Below are positions 51,868-60,737 of a stretch of 64,000 nucleotides of DNA, one piece after another (the first letter of the stretch is position 1; each line of letters opens with the position of its first letter). The position numbers and the translations under genes were made by a program. Source of the stretch: an uncultured Caulobacterales bacterium (GTDB lineage: Bacteria; Pseudomonadota; Alphaproteobacteria; Caulobacterales; Caulobacteraceae); assembly GCA_903862425.1 (NCBI GenBank), contig CAIOYC010000039.1, positions 62,001 to 126,000 of the forward strand, in the 5' to 3' direction. The notes beneath the pieces are model-generated. The model saw nothing but the letters and a program-made list of their open reading frames with translations, ran no database searches and was not told the DNA's origin.

Positions 51868-52401
51868 CTATTCCTCTGGGGCGGTCTCTTCACCCTCGAT
51901 CGCCAGCGGTGGATCGACGATGATCAGGCCTTCGCCGAGCTTCACCTCGGGTACGACGGCGCGGGTGAAGGGCAGGTAGTAGCTGGCGCCCTGGGGCGGC
52001 TGGATTTCGAGAAGATCGCCGGCGCCGAAATTCGGCACGGCCTTGACCTTGCCGAGCGCCGAGCCCGCGGTATCGACCACAGACAGGCCGATCAGGTCGG
52101 TGAGATAGAATTCGTCTTCGTCGTCCGGCGCGGCGAAGGCTTCGCGCGGGGCGTAGAGTTCGAGGCCGCGGAGGGCGTCGGCGGCTTCCTTGGAGGTGAT
52201 CTCTGGTGCGCTGGTGATCAGCGTGGCCTTGTGGACGCGCCCACCCTTCAGCGTCAGGGCGGGCGTCCCATCCTTGTTGAGCAAGCTGCGATAGCGCACC
52301 AGCGCCATCGGATCGTCGCCGAACGGGGTGAGGCGAACCTCGCCCTTCACCCCGAACGCGCCCGCGACCCGGCCGACCAGGACAAGTCGCGGACCCACCA
52401 T
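51868..52401 (-). CDS. rimM: Ribosome maturation factor RimM
   Basis: RimM helps assemble the 30S head around S19. The 177-aa protein has the typical LVLVGRVAGAFGVKGEVRLTP start, RSLLNKDG, and the PRC-barrel part DDEDEFYLTDLIGLSVVD and GASYYLPFTRAVVPEV. The C-terminus is acidic. It starts 3 bp after rpsP. In most proteobacteria trmD and rplS come next; here the following gene on this strand is the dienelactone hydrolase, and trmD-rplS is 50 kb away. Confidence 0.96.
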   Translation of the reverse strand: MVGPRLVLVGRVAGAFGVKGEVRLTPFGDDPMALVRYRSLLNKDGTPALTLKGGRVHKATLITSAPEITSKEAADALRGLELYAPREAFAAPDDEDEFYLTDLIGLSVVDTAGSALGKVKAVPNFGAGDLLEIQPPQGASYYLPFTRAVVPEVKLGEGLIIVDPPLAIEGEETAPEE

Positions 52402-52404
52402 GGC

Positions 52405-52917
52405 CTAGGCTTCGGCGGTTTCTTCGGCGGCCGGCGATTCTTCAGCCGCGGCTTCGGCGGCGGGCGCCTCTTCGGGCGGAGCCGCTTCGACTTCAGGTTC
52501 CGGAGGGGCGGCGGCCGCAGCGGCGGCGGCTTCAGCGGCGTCGGCCTTGGCCTGCGCTTCGGCTTCGGCGCGGTCGGTCTCGCGCTGGGCGCGTTCGGCG
52601 GCGCGTTCCTCGGCCTTCTTGCCCGGCTTGGCCTTTGTCGGGTTGTTGCCGGCTTCCCACTTGGCCAGGCCTTCCTTGGCGAGGAAGCGGGCGACGCGGT
52701 CGGTGGGCTGGGCGCCCTTGGAGATCCACTCCTGGATACGCTCGACCTTCAGGGTCACGCGCTGGTCGCCGTTCGGCCCGTCCTTGGGCAGGAGCGGGTT
52801 GTAGGTGCCGACCTTCTCGATGAAGCGGCCGTCGCGGGGCGAGTGGCTGTCGGCGATGACGATCGAATAGTAGGGGCGCTTCTTGGCGCCGCCGCGGGCG
52901 AGGCGGATCTTCAGCAT
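52405..52917 (-). CDS. rpsP: 30S ribosomal protein S16, extended
   Basis: S16 is a small-subunit assembly protein. Residues 1-80 are canonical ([59 protein letters not shown]). The rest, about 85 residues, is an alanine/glutamate-rich tail that extends the protein to 170 aa; alphaproteobacterial S16 often carries such a tail. It follows ffh by 36 bp and is in the same operon as rimM. Confidence 0.97.
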   Translation of the reverse strand: MLKIRLARGGAKKRPYYSIVIADSHSPRDGRFIEKVGTYNPLLPKDGPNGDQRVTLKVERIQEWISKGAQPTDRVARFLAKEGLAKWEAGNNPTKAKPGKKAEERAAERAQRETDRAEAEAQAKADAAEAAAAAAAAPPEPEVEAAPPEEAPAAEAAAEESPAAEETAEA

Positions 52918-52953
52918 AGGTCGTGTCTTTCGTGATCTTGGAGTTTGAGGGGT

Positions 52954-54492
52954 CTATTTCTTCTTGAACGGGAAGTTCGGGAGGCCGCCGGGAAGTCCCG
53001 GCAGGCCGGAAGGGGGGGCGCCAAGGCCGCCGGCGCTACCGAGACCGGGCAGTTTGCCCGCGCCGAGCGCCTTGAGCCGGTCGAGATCGGGCATTCCGCC
53101 GCCCATGCCGCCGGGAGCGCCCATGCCGGGGGGCATTCCACCCCCCATGGCCTTCATCGCGGCCATCATCCCGCCCATGCCCTTGCCTCCGCCCTTAGAC
53201 ATGGCCTTCACCATGTCGGCCATCTGGCGGTGCTGCTTGAGCAGGCGATTGACGTCGGCGACGTCGACACCCGACCCGGCGGCGATGCGGCGCTTGCGCG
53301 AAGCCTGCAGCATGTCGGGCTTCTTGCGCTCGGCCTTGGTCATGGAGGAGATGATCGCCACTTGGCGGTCGAACACCTTCTCGTCGATATTGGCGTCGGC
53401 GATCTGTTTCTTCACCTTGGCCACACCCGGCAGCATGCCGAGGATGCCCTGCATGCCGCCCATCTTCTTCATTTGCTGAAGCTGCATGGACAGGTCGTCG
53501 AGGTCGAACTGACCCTTGGAGAGCTTGGCCGCGGCCTTCTCGGCCTGGGCCTGGTCGATCTGCTCCACGGCGCGCTCGACCAGCGCCACCACGTCGCCCT
53601 GGCCGAGGATGCGGCCGGCCACGCGGCGGGCGTCGAACACTTCGAGGGCGTCGATCTTTTCCCCGGCCCCGAGGAACTTGATCGGCAGGCCGGTGACGTG
53701 GCGCATGGACAGCGCCGCGCCGCCGCGGCCGTCGCCGTCGGTGCGGGTGAGCACGAGGCCGGTGAGGGGCAGGCGCTCGTGGAAGGCCTTGGCGGTCTTC
53801 ACCGCGTCCTGGCCGGTCAGGCTGTCGGCCACCAGCAGGGTCTCGGTGGGGTTGGCGATGCGGGCGATCTCCGCTGCCTCGCCCATCATCTGCTCGTCGA
53901 GCGTGGTGCGGCCGGCGGTGTCGAGGATCACCACGTCGAAGCCGCCGAGGCGGGCGGCGTTCAGGGCGCGGCGGGCGATATCCGGCGCCGACTGGCCGAC
54001 CATGATGGGCAGGGTCTCGACCCCGGCCTGTACGCCGAGGGTGGCCAGCTGCTCCATCGCCGCCGGCCGGCGGGTGTCGAGCGAGGCCATCAAGACCTTC
54101 TTGCGGTCCGACTTGGTCAGGCGCACGGCCAGCTTGGCCGAGGTGGTTGTCTTACCCGAGCCCTGCAGGCCGGCCATCAGGATCACCATGGGCGCGGAGA
54201 CATTCAGGTTCAGGCCTACAGGCTCGTCGCCGCCCAGCATGTCCACGAGGCCGTCATGGACGATCTTGACCACCTGTTCGGCGGGCTTGACGGCGCGGAT
54301 CACAGCCTCGCCGGTCGCTTCCACGCGGGCCTTGGCGATGAAGTCGCGCACCACGGGCAGGGCCACGTCGGCGTCGAGCAAAGCGAGGCGTACTTCGCGC
54401 AGCGCCTCGTCCACATCCTTTTCCGACAGCACGCCGCGACCGGTCAGCCGGTCGAACACCCCTGTCAGACGATCGCCTAAGCTCTCGAACAC
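52954..54492 (-). CDS. ffh: Signal recognition particle protein Ffh
   Basis: Ffh (512 aa) binds SRP RNA and signal peptides and targets nascent membrane proteins. The N-terminal helical bundle is followed by the GTPase domain: GLQGSGKTTTSAKLA is the P-loop, LDTAGRTTLDEQMM is G3, and LTRTDGDGRGGAALS is G4 (usually TKLDGDARGG). The M domain ends in a methionine/glycine/proline-rich tail ending FPFKKK. It heads the ffh-rpsP-rimM operon. Confidence 0.97.
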   Translation of the reverse strand: MFESLGDRLTGVFDRLTGRGVLSEKDVDEALREVRLALLDADVALPVVRDFIAKARVEATGEAVIRAVKPAEQVVKIVHDGLVDMLGGDEPVGLNLNVSAPMVILMAGLQGSGKTTTSAKLAVRLTKSDRKKVLMASLDTRRPAAMEQLATLGVQAGVETLPIMVGQSAPDIARRALNAARLGGFDVVILDTAGRTTLDEQMMGEAAEIARIANPTETLLVADSLTGQDAVKTAKAFHERLPLTGLVLTRTDGDGRGGAALSMRHVTGLPIKFLGAGEKIDALEVFDARRVAGRILGQGDVVALVERAVEQIDQAQAEKAAAKLSKGQFDLDDLSMQLQQMKKMGGMQGILGMLPGVAKVKKQIADANIDEKVFDRQVAIISSMTKAERKKPDMLQASRKRRIAAGSGVDVADVNRLLKQHRQMADMVKAMSKGGGKGMGGMMAAMKAMGGGMPPGMGAPGGMGGGMPDLDRLKALGAGKLPGLGSAGGLGAPPSGLPGLPGGLPNFPFKKK

Positions 54493-54682
54493 ATCAGACC
54501 TCTCGATGACACAAACGCGATCAGCCCCCGTGGACGATCACGTCGACGGGGGGCCTCGCCGCCCTCGTCTGATGTAGGCATCAGGGTCGTGGCGGTGGAG
54601 GGCGCAGATCACAATTGCGCCGGAAGGCGGGGTGGATACGCTTTTAGGACCGTGGGGTCAATCTTGGCAGGCTCCAGCCACC

Positions 54683-54904
54683 TTATCCGCTCAAGCTTGG
54701 TCGCTCGGTCGTGGGAGTCCACGCATCAAGTGGTATGCCCCACCGCTCCAAGCAAAAGGCCTTAGCCTCCTCCAAGCTATCGAAGAAATAGTCCAACTCA
54801 GGAAAGGGTGAGGCGGCATACTGAAAACCGAAAGCATAGAAGCCATCGTTCTCATCGAGCACGACCCGGTTCAGTCCCGCCGTGTTGGACGTCGAAAGTA
54901 GCAC
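54683..54904 (-). CDS. Small hypothetical protein, possible orphan
   Basis: A 73-aa reading frame with coherent protein character: LNRVVLDENDGFYAFGFQY, then ASPFPELDYFFDSLEEAKAF and CLERWGIPLDAW. The EEAKAFCxERWGI pattern recurs in small proteins of unknown role. GC is visibly lower here than in neighbouring genes, which hints at acquired DNA. The start (GTG) has no strong ribosome-binding site. It lies 12 bp downstream of sodC; I give it moderate support only. Confidence 0.5.
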   Translation of the reverse strand: MLLSTSNTAGLNRVVLDENDGFYAFGFQYAASPFPELDYFFDSLEEAKAFCLERWGIPLDAWTPTTERPSLSG

Positions 54905-54916
54905 GCCGGCTACGCC

Positions 54917-55447
54917 CTACCGGATCACCGCGCACGCCGCACGGGCGCCCGCGCTACCGATGGGCTGGGTGGTGTAGTCGTCGGGGCTGGCGTGGATGAT
55001 GAGGGCCGAGCCGTCATTGTCGAGCAGGGCGGGGCGTCCGCCGATGCCCTTCAGCGAAACGAGGGTGGAGAAGGCCTCCGCCATGCCCGTCCCGTCGGCG
55101 GCTACATACAGGTTGGGCAGGTCGCCATAGTCCGGCCCGCCATTCGCGAGCAGGCCGTGCTGGCGGCCGTGGTCCTTCATGTTGATGTGCGCCCCGGCAT
55201 TGGCGAGCTTGGGATCGGTGCAGTCGCCCTTCTCGTGGAAGTGCATGGCGTGCCAGCCCGGCGTCAGCCCCTTGGCCTCCACGTGCAGCAGCACGCCGGT
55301 GGGCCCCTCGGTCAGGGTGATGGAGCCCGCGTCGGCCCCCGCAGCGGTCTTCAGCGCCACGCTGACCATTTCCGCTTGAGCGGACCCGGCCGCGACCCCG
55401 GAAGCGGCGATCAGGATCGACAATGCGGCGGCGGCGGACTTGAGCAT
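54917..55447 (-). CDS. sodC: Copper/zinc superoxide dismutase
   Basis: SodC removes superoxide in the periplasm. The metal site is in WHAMHFHEKGDCTDPK (copper and zinc histidines and the disulfide Cys), with HINMKDHGRQHGLLANGGPD, DYGDLPNLYVAADG and HASPDDYTTQPIGSAGARAACAVI following. A signal peptide ends near GSAQAEMV. I chose the internal ATG (176 aa); the frame is open 17 codons further. It is divergent from trcR. Confidence 0.95.
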   Translation of the reverse strand: MLKSAAAALSILIAASGVAAGSAQAEMVSVALKTAAGADAGSITLTEGPTGVLLHVEAKGLTPGWHAMHFHEKGDCTDPKLANAGAHINMKDHGRQHGLLANGGPDYGDLPNLYVAADGTGMAEAFSTLVSLKGIGGRPALLDNDGSALIIHASPDDYTTQPIGSAGARAACAVIR

Positions 55448-55530
55448 GGCGGCTCCTTGTGGGGCGAGGGGCGGGGTGCGGCGGAAAGCCGTTTCCATGA
55501 ACGCGAAATGTGACTATATCAAAGCCCTAC

Positions 55531-55550
55531 GCCCGGCCGAAAGGCCGGGC
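55531..55550 (+). other. Perfect hairpin with GAAA loop in the trcR leader
   Basis: GCCCGGCC-GAAA-GGCCGGGC, an 8-bp perfect stem with a GNRA tetraloop, 66 bases before the trcR ATG and shortly after a TATATC (55515-55520) that could be a -10 element. If transcription starts there, this would be the very 5' end of the trcR mRNA and may stabilise it. Confidence 0.55.
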
Positions 55551-55615
55551 GCCGTCGTATCTGCGGACCGGCTTTCATGAGCCTTTCCCGCCCTGAACAA
55601 AGAGGCCAACGGCCC

Positions 55616-56284
55616 ATGACCGATATTCTCTATCCCAAGGCCACCGCTGTCTGGCTGGTGGACAACACCTCGCTGACCTTCGACCAGATCGCCGCCTTTT
55701 GCGGCCTGCACCCGCTCGAGGTCGAGGCCATCGCCGACGGCGAGTCCGCGCGCGACATCCGCGGCGCCGACCCCATCGCCAACGGCCAGCTGACCCGCGA
55801 GGATCTCGACAAGGCCGGCGCCGATCCGAAGTTCCGCCTCGTCGCGCAGAAGAGCCGCCATGCGGAGCTGCTGAAGCCGATGAAGAAGGCGCCGCGCTAC
55901 ACGCCCGTGTCGCGCCGTCAGGACCGGCCGGACGCCATCGCCTGGTTCATCCGCAACCACCCGGAAGTGACTGACGCGCAGATTTCCAAGCTGCTCGGAA
56001 CCACCAAGTCGACCATCGAAATGGTCCGCGACGGCACCCACTGGAACAAGACCAATATCAAGCCGGTGGATCCGGTGACCCTTGGCCTGGTCGGCCAGCT
56101 GGAGCTCGACGCCCTGGTCAAGGTGGCCGCCGAAAAAGCCGCCAAGAAGGGCGGCCCGGCCAAGGTCGACGAGGGCCCGACCCTGCGGCCCGCCTCCGAG
56201 ACCGGCGCGGCGGTGGAGCCCGAGCCCGAAGACGCGCCGGCCAAGCACCACACCGCCGCCAGCGTCTGGAACGACGAGGCCTGA
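55616..56284 (+). CDS. trcR: Cell-cycle transcriptional regulator TrcR (DUF1013)
   Basis: A 222-aa DUF1013 protein. TrcR is reported in Caulobacter to track with RNA polymerase and to affect cell-cycle transcription. The conserved order is ATAVWLVDNTSLTFDQIAAF, CGLHPLEVEAIADGE, DPIANGQLTREDL, then PDAIAWFIRNHPEVTDAQIS and KLLGTTKSTIEMVRDGTHWN, two helix-turn-helix-like units. An alanine/lysine-rich tail with acidic segments follows. The ATG at 55616 follows AGAGG. It is divergent from sodC, and a strong terminator follows. Confidence 0.92.
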   Translation: MTDILYPKATAVWLVDNTSLTFDQIAAFCGLHPLEVEAIADGESARDIRGADPIANGQLTREDLDKAGADPKFRLVAQKSRHAELLKPMKKAPRYTPVSRRQDRPDAIAWFIRNHPEVTDAQISKLLGTTKSTIEMVRDGTHWNKTNIKPVDPVTLGLVGQLELDALVKVAAEKAAKKGGPAKVDEGPTLRPASETGAAVEPEPEDAPAKHHTAASVWNDEA

Positions 56285-56308
56285 TCAGCAGCAGGGCTGA
56301 AATGAAAA

Positions 56309-56333
56309 CCCTCCTCGTCGGGGACGAGGAGGG
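56309..56333. terminator. Bidirectional terminator after trcR
   Basis: CCCTCCTCGTC pairs with GACGAGGAGGG (11 bp, perfect) over a GGG loop. On the minus strand it is followed by TTTTCATTT, so it ends the DUF465 transcript; on the plus strand it ends trcR with a weaker run. Confidence 0.85.
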
Positions 56334-56343
56334 CGGTTTCCGG

Positions 56344-56520
56344 TCAGTTGGCGCGGGCGCTGCGCAAGACCTCCATCTCTTCCTTCAGCCTGAGCTTCTG
56401 TCGTTTGAGGTCTTTCAGCCTGATCGAGTCGGAGGAGGGTCTGGTCGCCTCGTCGTGGATCGCTCGATCCAGGTTTGAGTGACGGTTACCGAGTTCGCGT
56501 ATCCGAGCGTCGACGGCCAT
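56344..56520 (-). CDS. DUF465 (YdcH-like) small protein
   Basis: A 58-aa protein that I found by translating the minus strand directly. It begins MAVDARIRELGNRHSNLDRA, continues through IHDEATRPSSDSIRLKDLKR and ends QKLRLKEEMEVLRSARAN. The H-x-x-L-D pair and the LKRQKLRLKEE helix are the DUF465 hallmark, a short coiled coil of unknown function. The ATG has a GGAGG site five bases upstream. A second DUF465 gene is divergent across 178 bp. It ends at the trcR terminator. Confidence 0.88.
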   Translation of the reverse strand: MAVDARIRELGNRHSNLDRAIHDEATRPSSDSIRLKDLKRQKLRLKEEMEVLRSARAN

Positions 56521-56698
56521 GTGGACCTCCAGTTCAGGGTTAGCCCCGTCATGGAACCATCATCTTACAGCCCTGTCAGGTCACGCCTGCGTGAGACCGG
56601 GGGTTATCCTCATTCAGCACGAACGTTGGGCGCCGCTTTCGCCGCGGGCAGTCGCTTGCTATGAATCGTGCCGCGACCGGCCGGGAACGGGCTTCTTC

Positions 56699-56944
56699 AT
56701 GGACGACGATCAACGGCCGGTGAACGACGAGGAGGCTGCGGTCGATCCGGCGCGCCTGCTGCAGATCGCGCGGCTCGGCGAACTGAAGCTTCAGCACCAC
56801 GACCTCGACGCCTCGATCCACGCTCTGGAATGCAGCGTCCGGCCGGACCAGCTGCAGATCGCTCGGCTGAAGCGGCAGAAGCTATTCCTGCGCGACCAGA
56901 TCGTGAAGCTGGAGAACGACCTGATGCCGGACATCATCGCCTGA
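56699..56944 (+). CDS. DUF465 protein
   Basis: An 81-aa protein: an acidic N-terminal 25 residues (DDDQRPVNDEEAA), then the DUF465 coiled coil with LKLQHHDLDASIHALE and QLQIARLKRQKLFLRDQIVKLE. I prefer the ATG at 56699, where family similarity begins; the longer open frame from 56519 lacks coding character. It is divergent from the other DUF465 gene, with the shared 178-bp region holding both promoters. Its role is unknown. Confidence 0.82.
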   Translation: MDDDQRPVNDEEAAVDPARLLQIARLGELKLQHHDLDASIHALECSVRPDQLQIARLKRQKLFLRDQIVKLENDLMPDIIA

Positions 56945-56965
56945 CGACGCCCGGCCGCCGGTCGG

Positions 56966-57325
56966 TCAGCTGTCGTAGAAGAAGCTCTCCTCGGCGATCT
57001 TCCCGCTTTTCACCGTGTAAAGGCACATCTCGTCGAGCTGACGCCGGGCGCCGCTTTCCTTGACGGTGACGTCCATCTTCAGGCGGATGACGAACTGGTC
57101 CCCATTGACATAGGGACCTTCGACTTCGGCTCCGTGGACCTCGTGGGCGTTGGCCCACCATTCGCTCTTGCCGTTCACCGCGGTCTTGCCGGTGACCGTG
57201 CGCATGGGGCCCTCCATGGCCTCCACCGAGACCACGTCCTCGGCCCAGTACTTGACCCCGGACTCGTGAAACTGGCCGGCCTTCCACATCGTAACCAGAT
57301 CGTCGGCGATATCGCGGGTGCTCAT
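56966..57325 (-). CDS. SnoaL/NTF2-like protein
   Basis: A 119-aa NTF2-fold protein of the SnoaL type. DDLVTMWKAGQFHESGVKYW, EDVVSVEAMEGPM, TGKTAVNGKSEWWANAHEV and DEMCLYTVKSGKIAEESFFY match the cone-shaped small-protein family, which includes hydrolases, isomerases and ligand binders. No active-site assignment is possible. The start MSTRDIADDL is chosen; longer starts add an odd cysteine-rich stretch. It is 88 bp downstream of ftsK on the same strand. Confidence 0.85.
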   Translation of the reverse strand: MSTRDIADDLVTMWKAGQFHESGVKYWAEDVVSVEAMEGPMRTVTGKTAVNGKSEWWANAHEVHGAEVEGPYVNGDQFVIRLKMDVTVKESGARRQLDEMCLYTVKSGKIAEESFFYDS

Positions 57326-57413
57326 GGCGCTTCTACTCATGCGGCCCTGATGGCTGCCGAGAATGCCTAGGCCATACCCGCGACAGCAGTCTGTCAGCAA
57401 TCTGCGCCGATTC

Positions 57414-59867
57414 CTAAGGAGGCGGGCCGGCCAGGACTTCGCGCTTGCCGGAGTGGTTGGCGGGACTGACCACCCCCTCGCGCTCCATCTTCTCGATCAG
57501 GCTGGCGGCACGGTTGTAGCCGATCTGCAGGCGGCGCTGGACGTAGGAAGTAGAGGCCTTGCGGTCGCGCGTGACCACGGCCACGGCCTGGTCGTAGAGG
57601 TCGTCGCCCGAACCGCCGCCGCCCTCGCCATAGCCGCCCTCGTCGCTGCCCTCGTCCTCGTCCGGGGCGAAGGTGACCTCGTCGAGATATTGCGGCTCGC
57701 CCTGCAGGCGCAGGAACTTGGCCACGTCCTCCACCTCCTGGTCGGAGACGAAGGGGCCGTGCAGGCGCGTCACCCGTCCGCCGCCGGCCATGTAGAGCAT
57801 GTCGCCCTGGCCCAACAGCTGCTCGGCGCCCTGTTCGCCGAGGATGGTCCGCGCGTCGATCTTGGAAGTGACCTGGAAGCTGATCCGGGTGGGGAAGTTG
57901 GCCTTGATGGTGCCGGTGATCACGTCCACCGAGGGGCGCTGGGTGGCCATGATCAGGTGGATGCCAGCGGCGCGGGCCATCTGGGCGAGGCGCTGGACGG
58001 CGCCCTCGATATCCTTGCCGGCGACCATCATCAGGTCGGCCACCTCGTCGATCACCACCACCAGCATGGGCATGGGCTCGGGGGTGAACTCCTCGGTCTC
58101 GTAGATGGGGCGACCGGCGTCGTCGAAGCCGGTCTGCACCGTGCGGGCGAAGCGCTCGTTCTTGGCGATGGCGTCGCGGGCCTTCTCATTATAGCCGGCC
58201 ACGTTGCGCACGCCGATCTTCGACATCAGGCGATAGCGGTTCTCCATCTCCCGCACCGTCCATTTCAGAGCGACGATGGCCTTCTTCGGGTCGGTGACCA
58301 CGGGGGCGAGCAGGTGCGGGATGCCGTCATAGACGCTCAGCTCCAGCATCTTCGGGTCGATCATGATGAAGCGGCATTGATCGGGGGGCAGCTTGTAGAG
58401 GATCGACAGGATCATGGCGTTGACGCCCACCGACTTGCCCGAGCCGGTCGTGCCGGCGATGAGCAGGTGGGGCATCTTGGCCAGGTCGGCGATATAGGGC
58501 TCGCCGCCGATGGTTTCGCCGAGGGCCAGGGGCAGGGTCTGACCTGCCTTCTCATATTCGGACGACGACAGCAGGTCGCGCAGATATACCGTCTCGCGCT
58601 TGGCGTTGGGCAGTTCGATGCCGATGGCGTTGCGTCCCTGAACAACGCTGACACGGGCGGAGCGGGCGGACATTGAGCGGGCGATGTCGTCGGCAAGGGC
58701 GATGACACGGGAGGACTTCACCCCCGCCGCCGGGACCAGTTCGTACAGCGTGACCACCGGGCCGGGACGGATCTGATCGATCACGCCCTTGACGCCGAAT
58801 TCGCCGAGGGTGGTCTCCAAGAGCTTGGCGTTCTGGCGCAGCGCCGCCTCGTCCACCATGGACTGGCGCACCTTGGGCTTGGCCAGCATGGCCAGCTCCG
58901 GCAGTTGGAAACCACCGGGATGGACGAAGTCGAAGGCCTTCTGGTTTTCGCGCTGCTCGCGTCCCGACGCCTTGGGCGCGGTCTTCGGCTGGCGGATCGA
59001 CAGGGGCGGATCGAGGGTGGTGGACAGGTCGAAGGGCGGGCCTTCTTCGTCCTCCTCGTCGTCCAGGGCGACGCGGGGCTCCAAGGGGGCCGACGGTTCG
59101 GGCGCTGCGGGCTTGGCGCGGGGCGCGCGGGTCCTGGCGGTGGCCGGCGGGGGCGCGGCGCGTCCGAAGTCGCGACCGGCGAACACCGTGGCGATGGTCC
59201 CGCCGAGGGTCGCCAATACGCCGCGCGTGCGCATCAGATGCTGCAGCTTCAGCGCCGAGGCGAACACCAGGGCGGTCAGCGCGCCGAGAGTAAGAACGCT
59301 GGCGGCGAACACGCGCGGGGCCGGCAGCTTGACGAAGGCGATGAGAGCCGAGAAGCCGCTGAGCAAGCCCTCGCCCCAGAAGCCACCGTAGGACTTGGCG
59401 TCGGTCCAGTGCTCGGCCACCGGCATGGCCGCTAGCGCGCCGCTGAGGCAGAGCACGCCCAGCGTCCCCACCGCGGCGCGCAGCCGCAGCATCCTGCGTT
59501 CGGCGCGCGGATCGCGGCCGGTCGCACGGCTGACGCCGGCGCCGAGCATGAGAAATGCGGCCACCCAGGCCGCATAGCCGAAGGACTGGAAGGCCGTGTC
59601 CGACAGGGTGGCGCCGAAGCCGCCGAGCATGTTGCGCGGCGCATCGCCTGTGGCGGCGTTCCAGCTGTTGTCGTCGGCATGGCGGGTGGCGAGGGCCAGC
59701 ACGAGAGCCGTTCCGAACAGGGCGCAGACGCCGCCGCGCACGCGCACGGCCACGTCGGTCTCCCATAGCTGACGCAGCATGAGCCACAGGGGCCGCCAGA
59801 AGGTCTCGGCCGCACCGCTGCGCACCGGCGCCCGACCGCCGCCCCTTACGCCTGCCGCTCCCGCCAT
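57414..59867 (-). CDS. ftsK: DNA translocase FtsK
   Basis: FtsK (817 aa) couples cell division to chromosome dimer resolution and segregation. The N-terminal part contains membrane helices (for example [15 protein letters not shown] and [13 protein letters not shown]). After a basic, proline-rich linker comes the motor domain: Walker A is [19 protein letters not shown], Walker [16 protein letters not shown]. The gamma winged-helix domain binding KOPS sites is at the C-terminus ([20 protein letters not shown]). It is a single gene, convergent with nothing, with a 75-bp gap to the upstream DUF4180 gene. Confidence 0.96.
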   Translation of the reverse strand: MAGAAGVRGGGRAPVRSGAAETFWRPLWLMLRQLWETDVAVRVRGGVCALFGTALVLALATRHADDNSWNAATGDAPRNMLGGFGATLSDTAFQSFGYAAWVAAFLMLGAGVSRATGRDPRAERRMLRLRAAVGTLGVLCLSGALAAMPVAEHWTDAKSYGGFWGEGLLSGFSALIAFVKLPAPRVFAASVLTLGALTALVFASALKLQHLMRTRGVLATLGGTIATVFAGRDFGRAAPPPATARTRAPRAKPAAPEPSAPLEPRVALDDEEDEEGPPFDLSTTLDPPLSIRQPKTAPKASGREQRENQKAFDFVHPGGFQLPELAMLAKPKVRQSMVDEAALRQNAKLLETTLGEFGVKGVIDQIRPGPVVTLYELVPAAGVKSSRVIALADDIARSMSARSARVSVVQGRNAIGIELPNAKRETVYLRDLLSSSEYEKAGQTLPLALGETIGGEPYIADLAKMPHLLIAGTTGSGKSVGVNAMILSILYKLPPDQCRFIMIDPKMLELSVYDGIPHLLAPVVTDPKKAIVALKWTVREMENRYRLMSKIGVRNVAGYNEKARDAIAKNERFARTVQTGFDDAGRPIYETEEFTPEPMPMLVVVIDEVADLMMVAGKDIEGAVQRLAQMARAAGIHLIMATQRPSVDVITGTIKANFPTRISFQVTSKIDARTILGEQGAEQLLGQGDMLYMAGGGRVTRLHGPFVSDQEVEDVAKFLRLQGEPQYLDEVTFAPDEDEGSDEGGYGEGGGGSGDDLYDQAVAVVTRDRKASTSYVQRRLQIGYNRAASLIEKMEREGVVSPANHSGKREVLAGPPP

Positions 59868-59942
59868 GAACCGCCTCCCAAACTCACCCGGATTGTCTCG
59901 CCGCTCAGGGTTAAGGGGCCATTTACGAAGGGCGTGGAGGCC

Positions 59943-60359
59943 CTACTCCGATGTAGCAGAGGCGGCGGCTCGCTCCGAGGCTCTGGCGCGGTTACGGGCT
60001 TCCAGCCTTTCGTCCAGTGCCACGAAGTCCTCCACGAACCACAGGTCCGCGCCGCGGTTGGACTCGCGCACCCAGTCGCGAAGAGGCGCGCTGCGATTCA
60101 GATAGCGGCCGATGTCGCCGACCACCGCGACCTTCATGCCGTAGGTGACGATCTTCTGCACCACCTCGCCGGCGACGCGAGAGGAAAGGGTGAAGAAGTC
60201 CTCCGTCAGGCGTTCGGCTGGGATGGCGATAACCTGGGCGCCGGTGTTGAAGGCTTCGTTGACCAGATCGGCGGCGTCGCGTTCGCAGCCCACCTTGGGG
60301 CCGTCGGCGGCGCATTCCAGCACCTTGGTTCCACAGTGTTCGCGGCAGCGGTCGCCCAT
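59943..60359 (-). CDS. DUF4180 domain protein
   Basis: A 138-aa protein. From about residue 20 on it follows DUF4180: DAADLVNEAFNTGAQVIAIP, ERLTEDFFTLSSRVAGEVVQ, KIVTYGMKVAVVGDIGRYLN and PLRDWVRESNRGADLWFVED. The N-terminus is cysteine-rich (CREHCGTKVLEC), which could bind a metal or redox partner and is unusual in the family. It is divergent from bfd-bfr, with a Fur-box candidate in the shared gap. The function of the family is unknown. Confidence 0.85.
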   Translation of the reverse strand: MGDRCREHCGTKVLECAADGPKVGCERDAADLVNEAFNTGAQVIAIPAERLTEDFFTLSSRVAGEVVQKIVTYGMKVAVVGDIGRYLNRSAPLRDWVRESNRGADLWFVEDFVALDERLEARNRARASERAAASATSE

Positions 60360-60449
60360 GGCGCACCTCCCGAAAGAATGCCGCCATGTTGGCCCAGGCT
60401 CGACGCTTTGCAAGCCAGGGCCATCGAGTCCGCGAGTTCGCTAATTCTA

Positions 60450-60466
60450 TGAGAATGAGTTGCAAC
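60450..60466. promoter_or_regulatory. Fur-box-like site upstream of bfd
   Basis: TGAGAATGAGTTGCAAC; read in the other direction, GTTGCAACTCATTCTCA, which matches the TTGCAA-N-TCATTCTCA pattern of many proteobacterial Fur boxes. It lies between the divergent DUF4180 and bfd genes. Confidence 0.65.
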
Positions 60467-60519
60467 TACGGCCGGCGGCTGCTACATGCGTCTTAGTCGC
60501 AATCGCTCAGTTCGTCGGG

Positions 60520-60711
60520 GTGGTCTTGTACGTCTGCAACTGCAACGGAATTCGTGAGCGGGACTGTCGTCTAGCCATCGAGCAGGGCGCGCGCCGTCCC
60601 GCCGACATCTTCAAACGTTGCCAAGCCCAGGCCCAATGCGTCAAATGCGTCTGCGACATGCGGCGCATGATTCAGGAACAGGATCGGGCGCTGCGCCTTG
60701 CCGCCGAATAG
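60520..60711 (+). CDS. bfd: Bacterioferritin-associated ferredoxin
   Basis: A small [2Fe-2S] protein (about 63 aa) that draws iron out of bacterioferritin by reduction. The cluster ligands are visible as YVCNCNGIRERDC and QCVKCVCDMRRMI. I place the start at the GTG at 60520; a TTG at 60526 is equally possible. It precedes bfr by 26 bp and follows a Fur-box candidate, so both are iron-regulated. Two extra cysteines lie next to the ligands. Confidence 0.9.
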   Translation: MVLYVCNCNGIRERDCRLAIEQGARRPADIFKRCQAQAQCVKCVCDMRRMIQEQDRALRLAAE

Positions 60712-60737
60712 GCTGTCTCAAGTTTAGGAGCCCGGAC

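Noticed and set aside
52945-54480. A 511-codon open frame antisense to ffh
   Set aside because: Histidine/glycine-rich reverse frame of the M-domain and GTPase coding; not a gene.
59911-59925. CtrA-box-like TTAA-N7-TTTA upstream of ftsK
   Set aside because: Only one perfect half-site; too weak to claim although ftsK is a cell-cycle gene.
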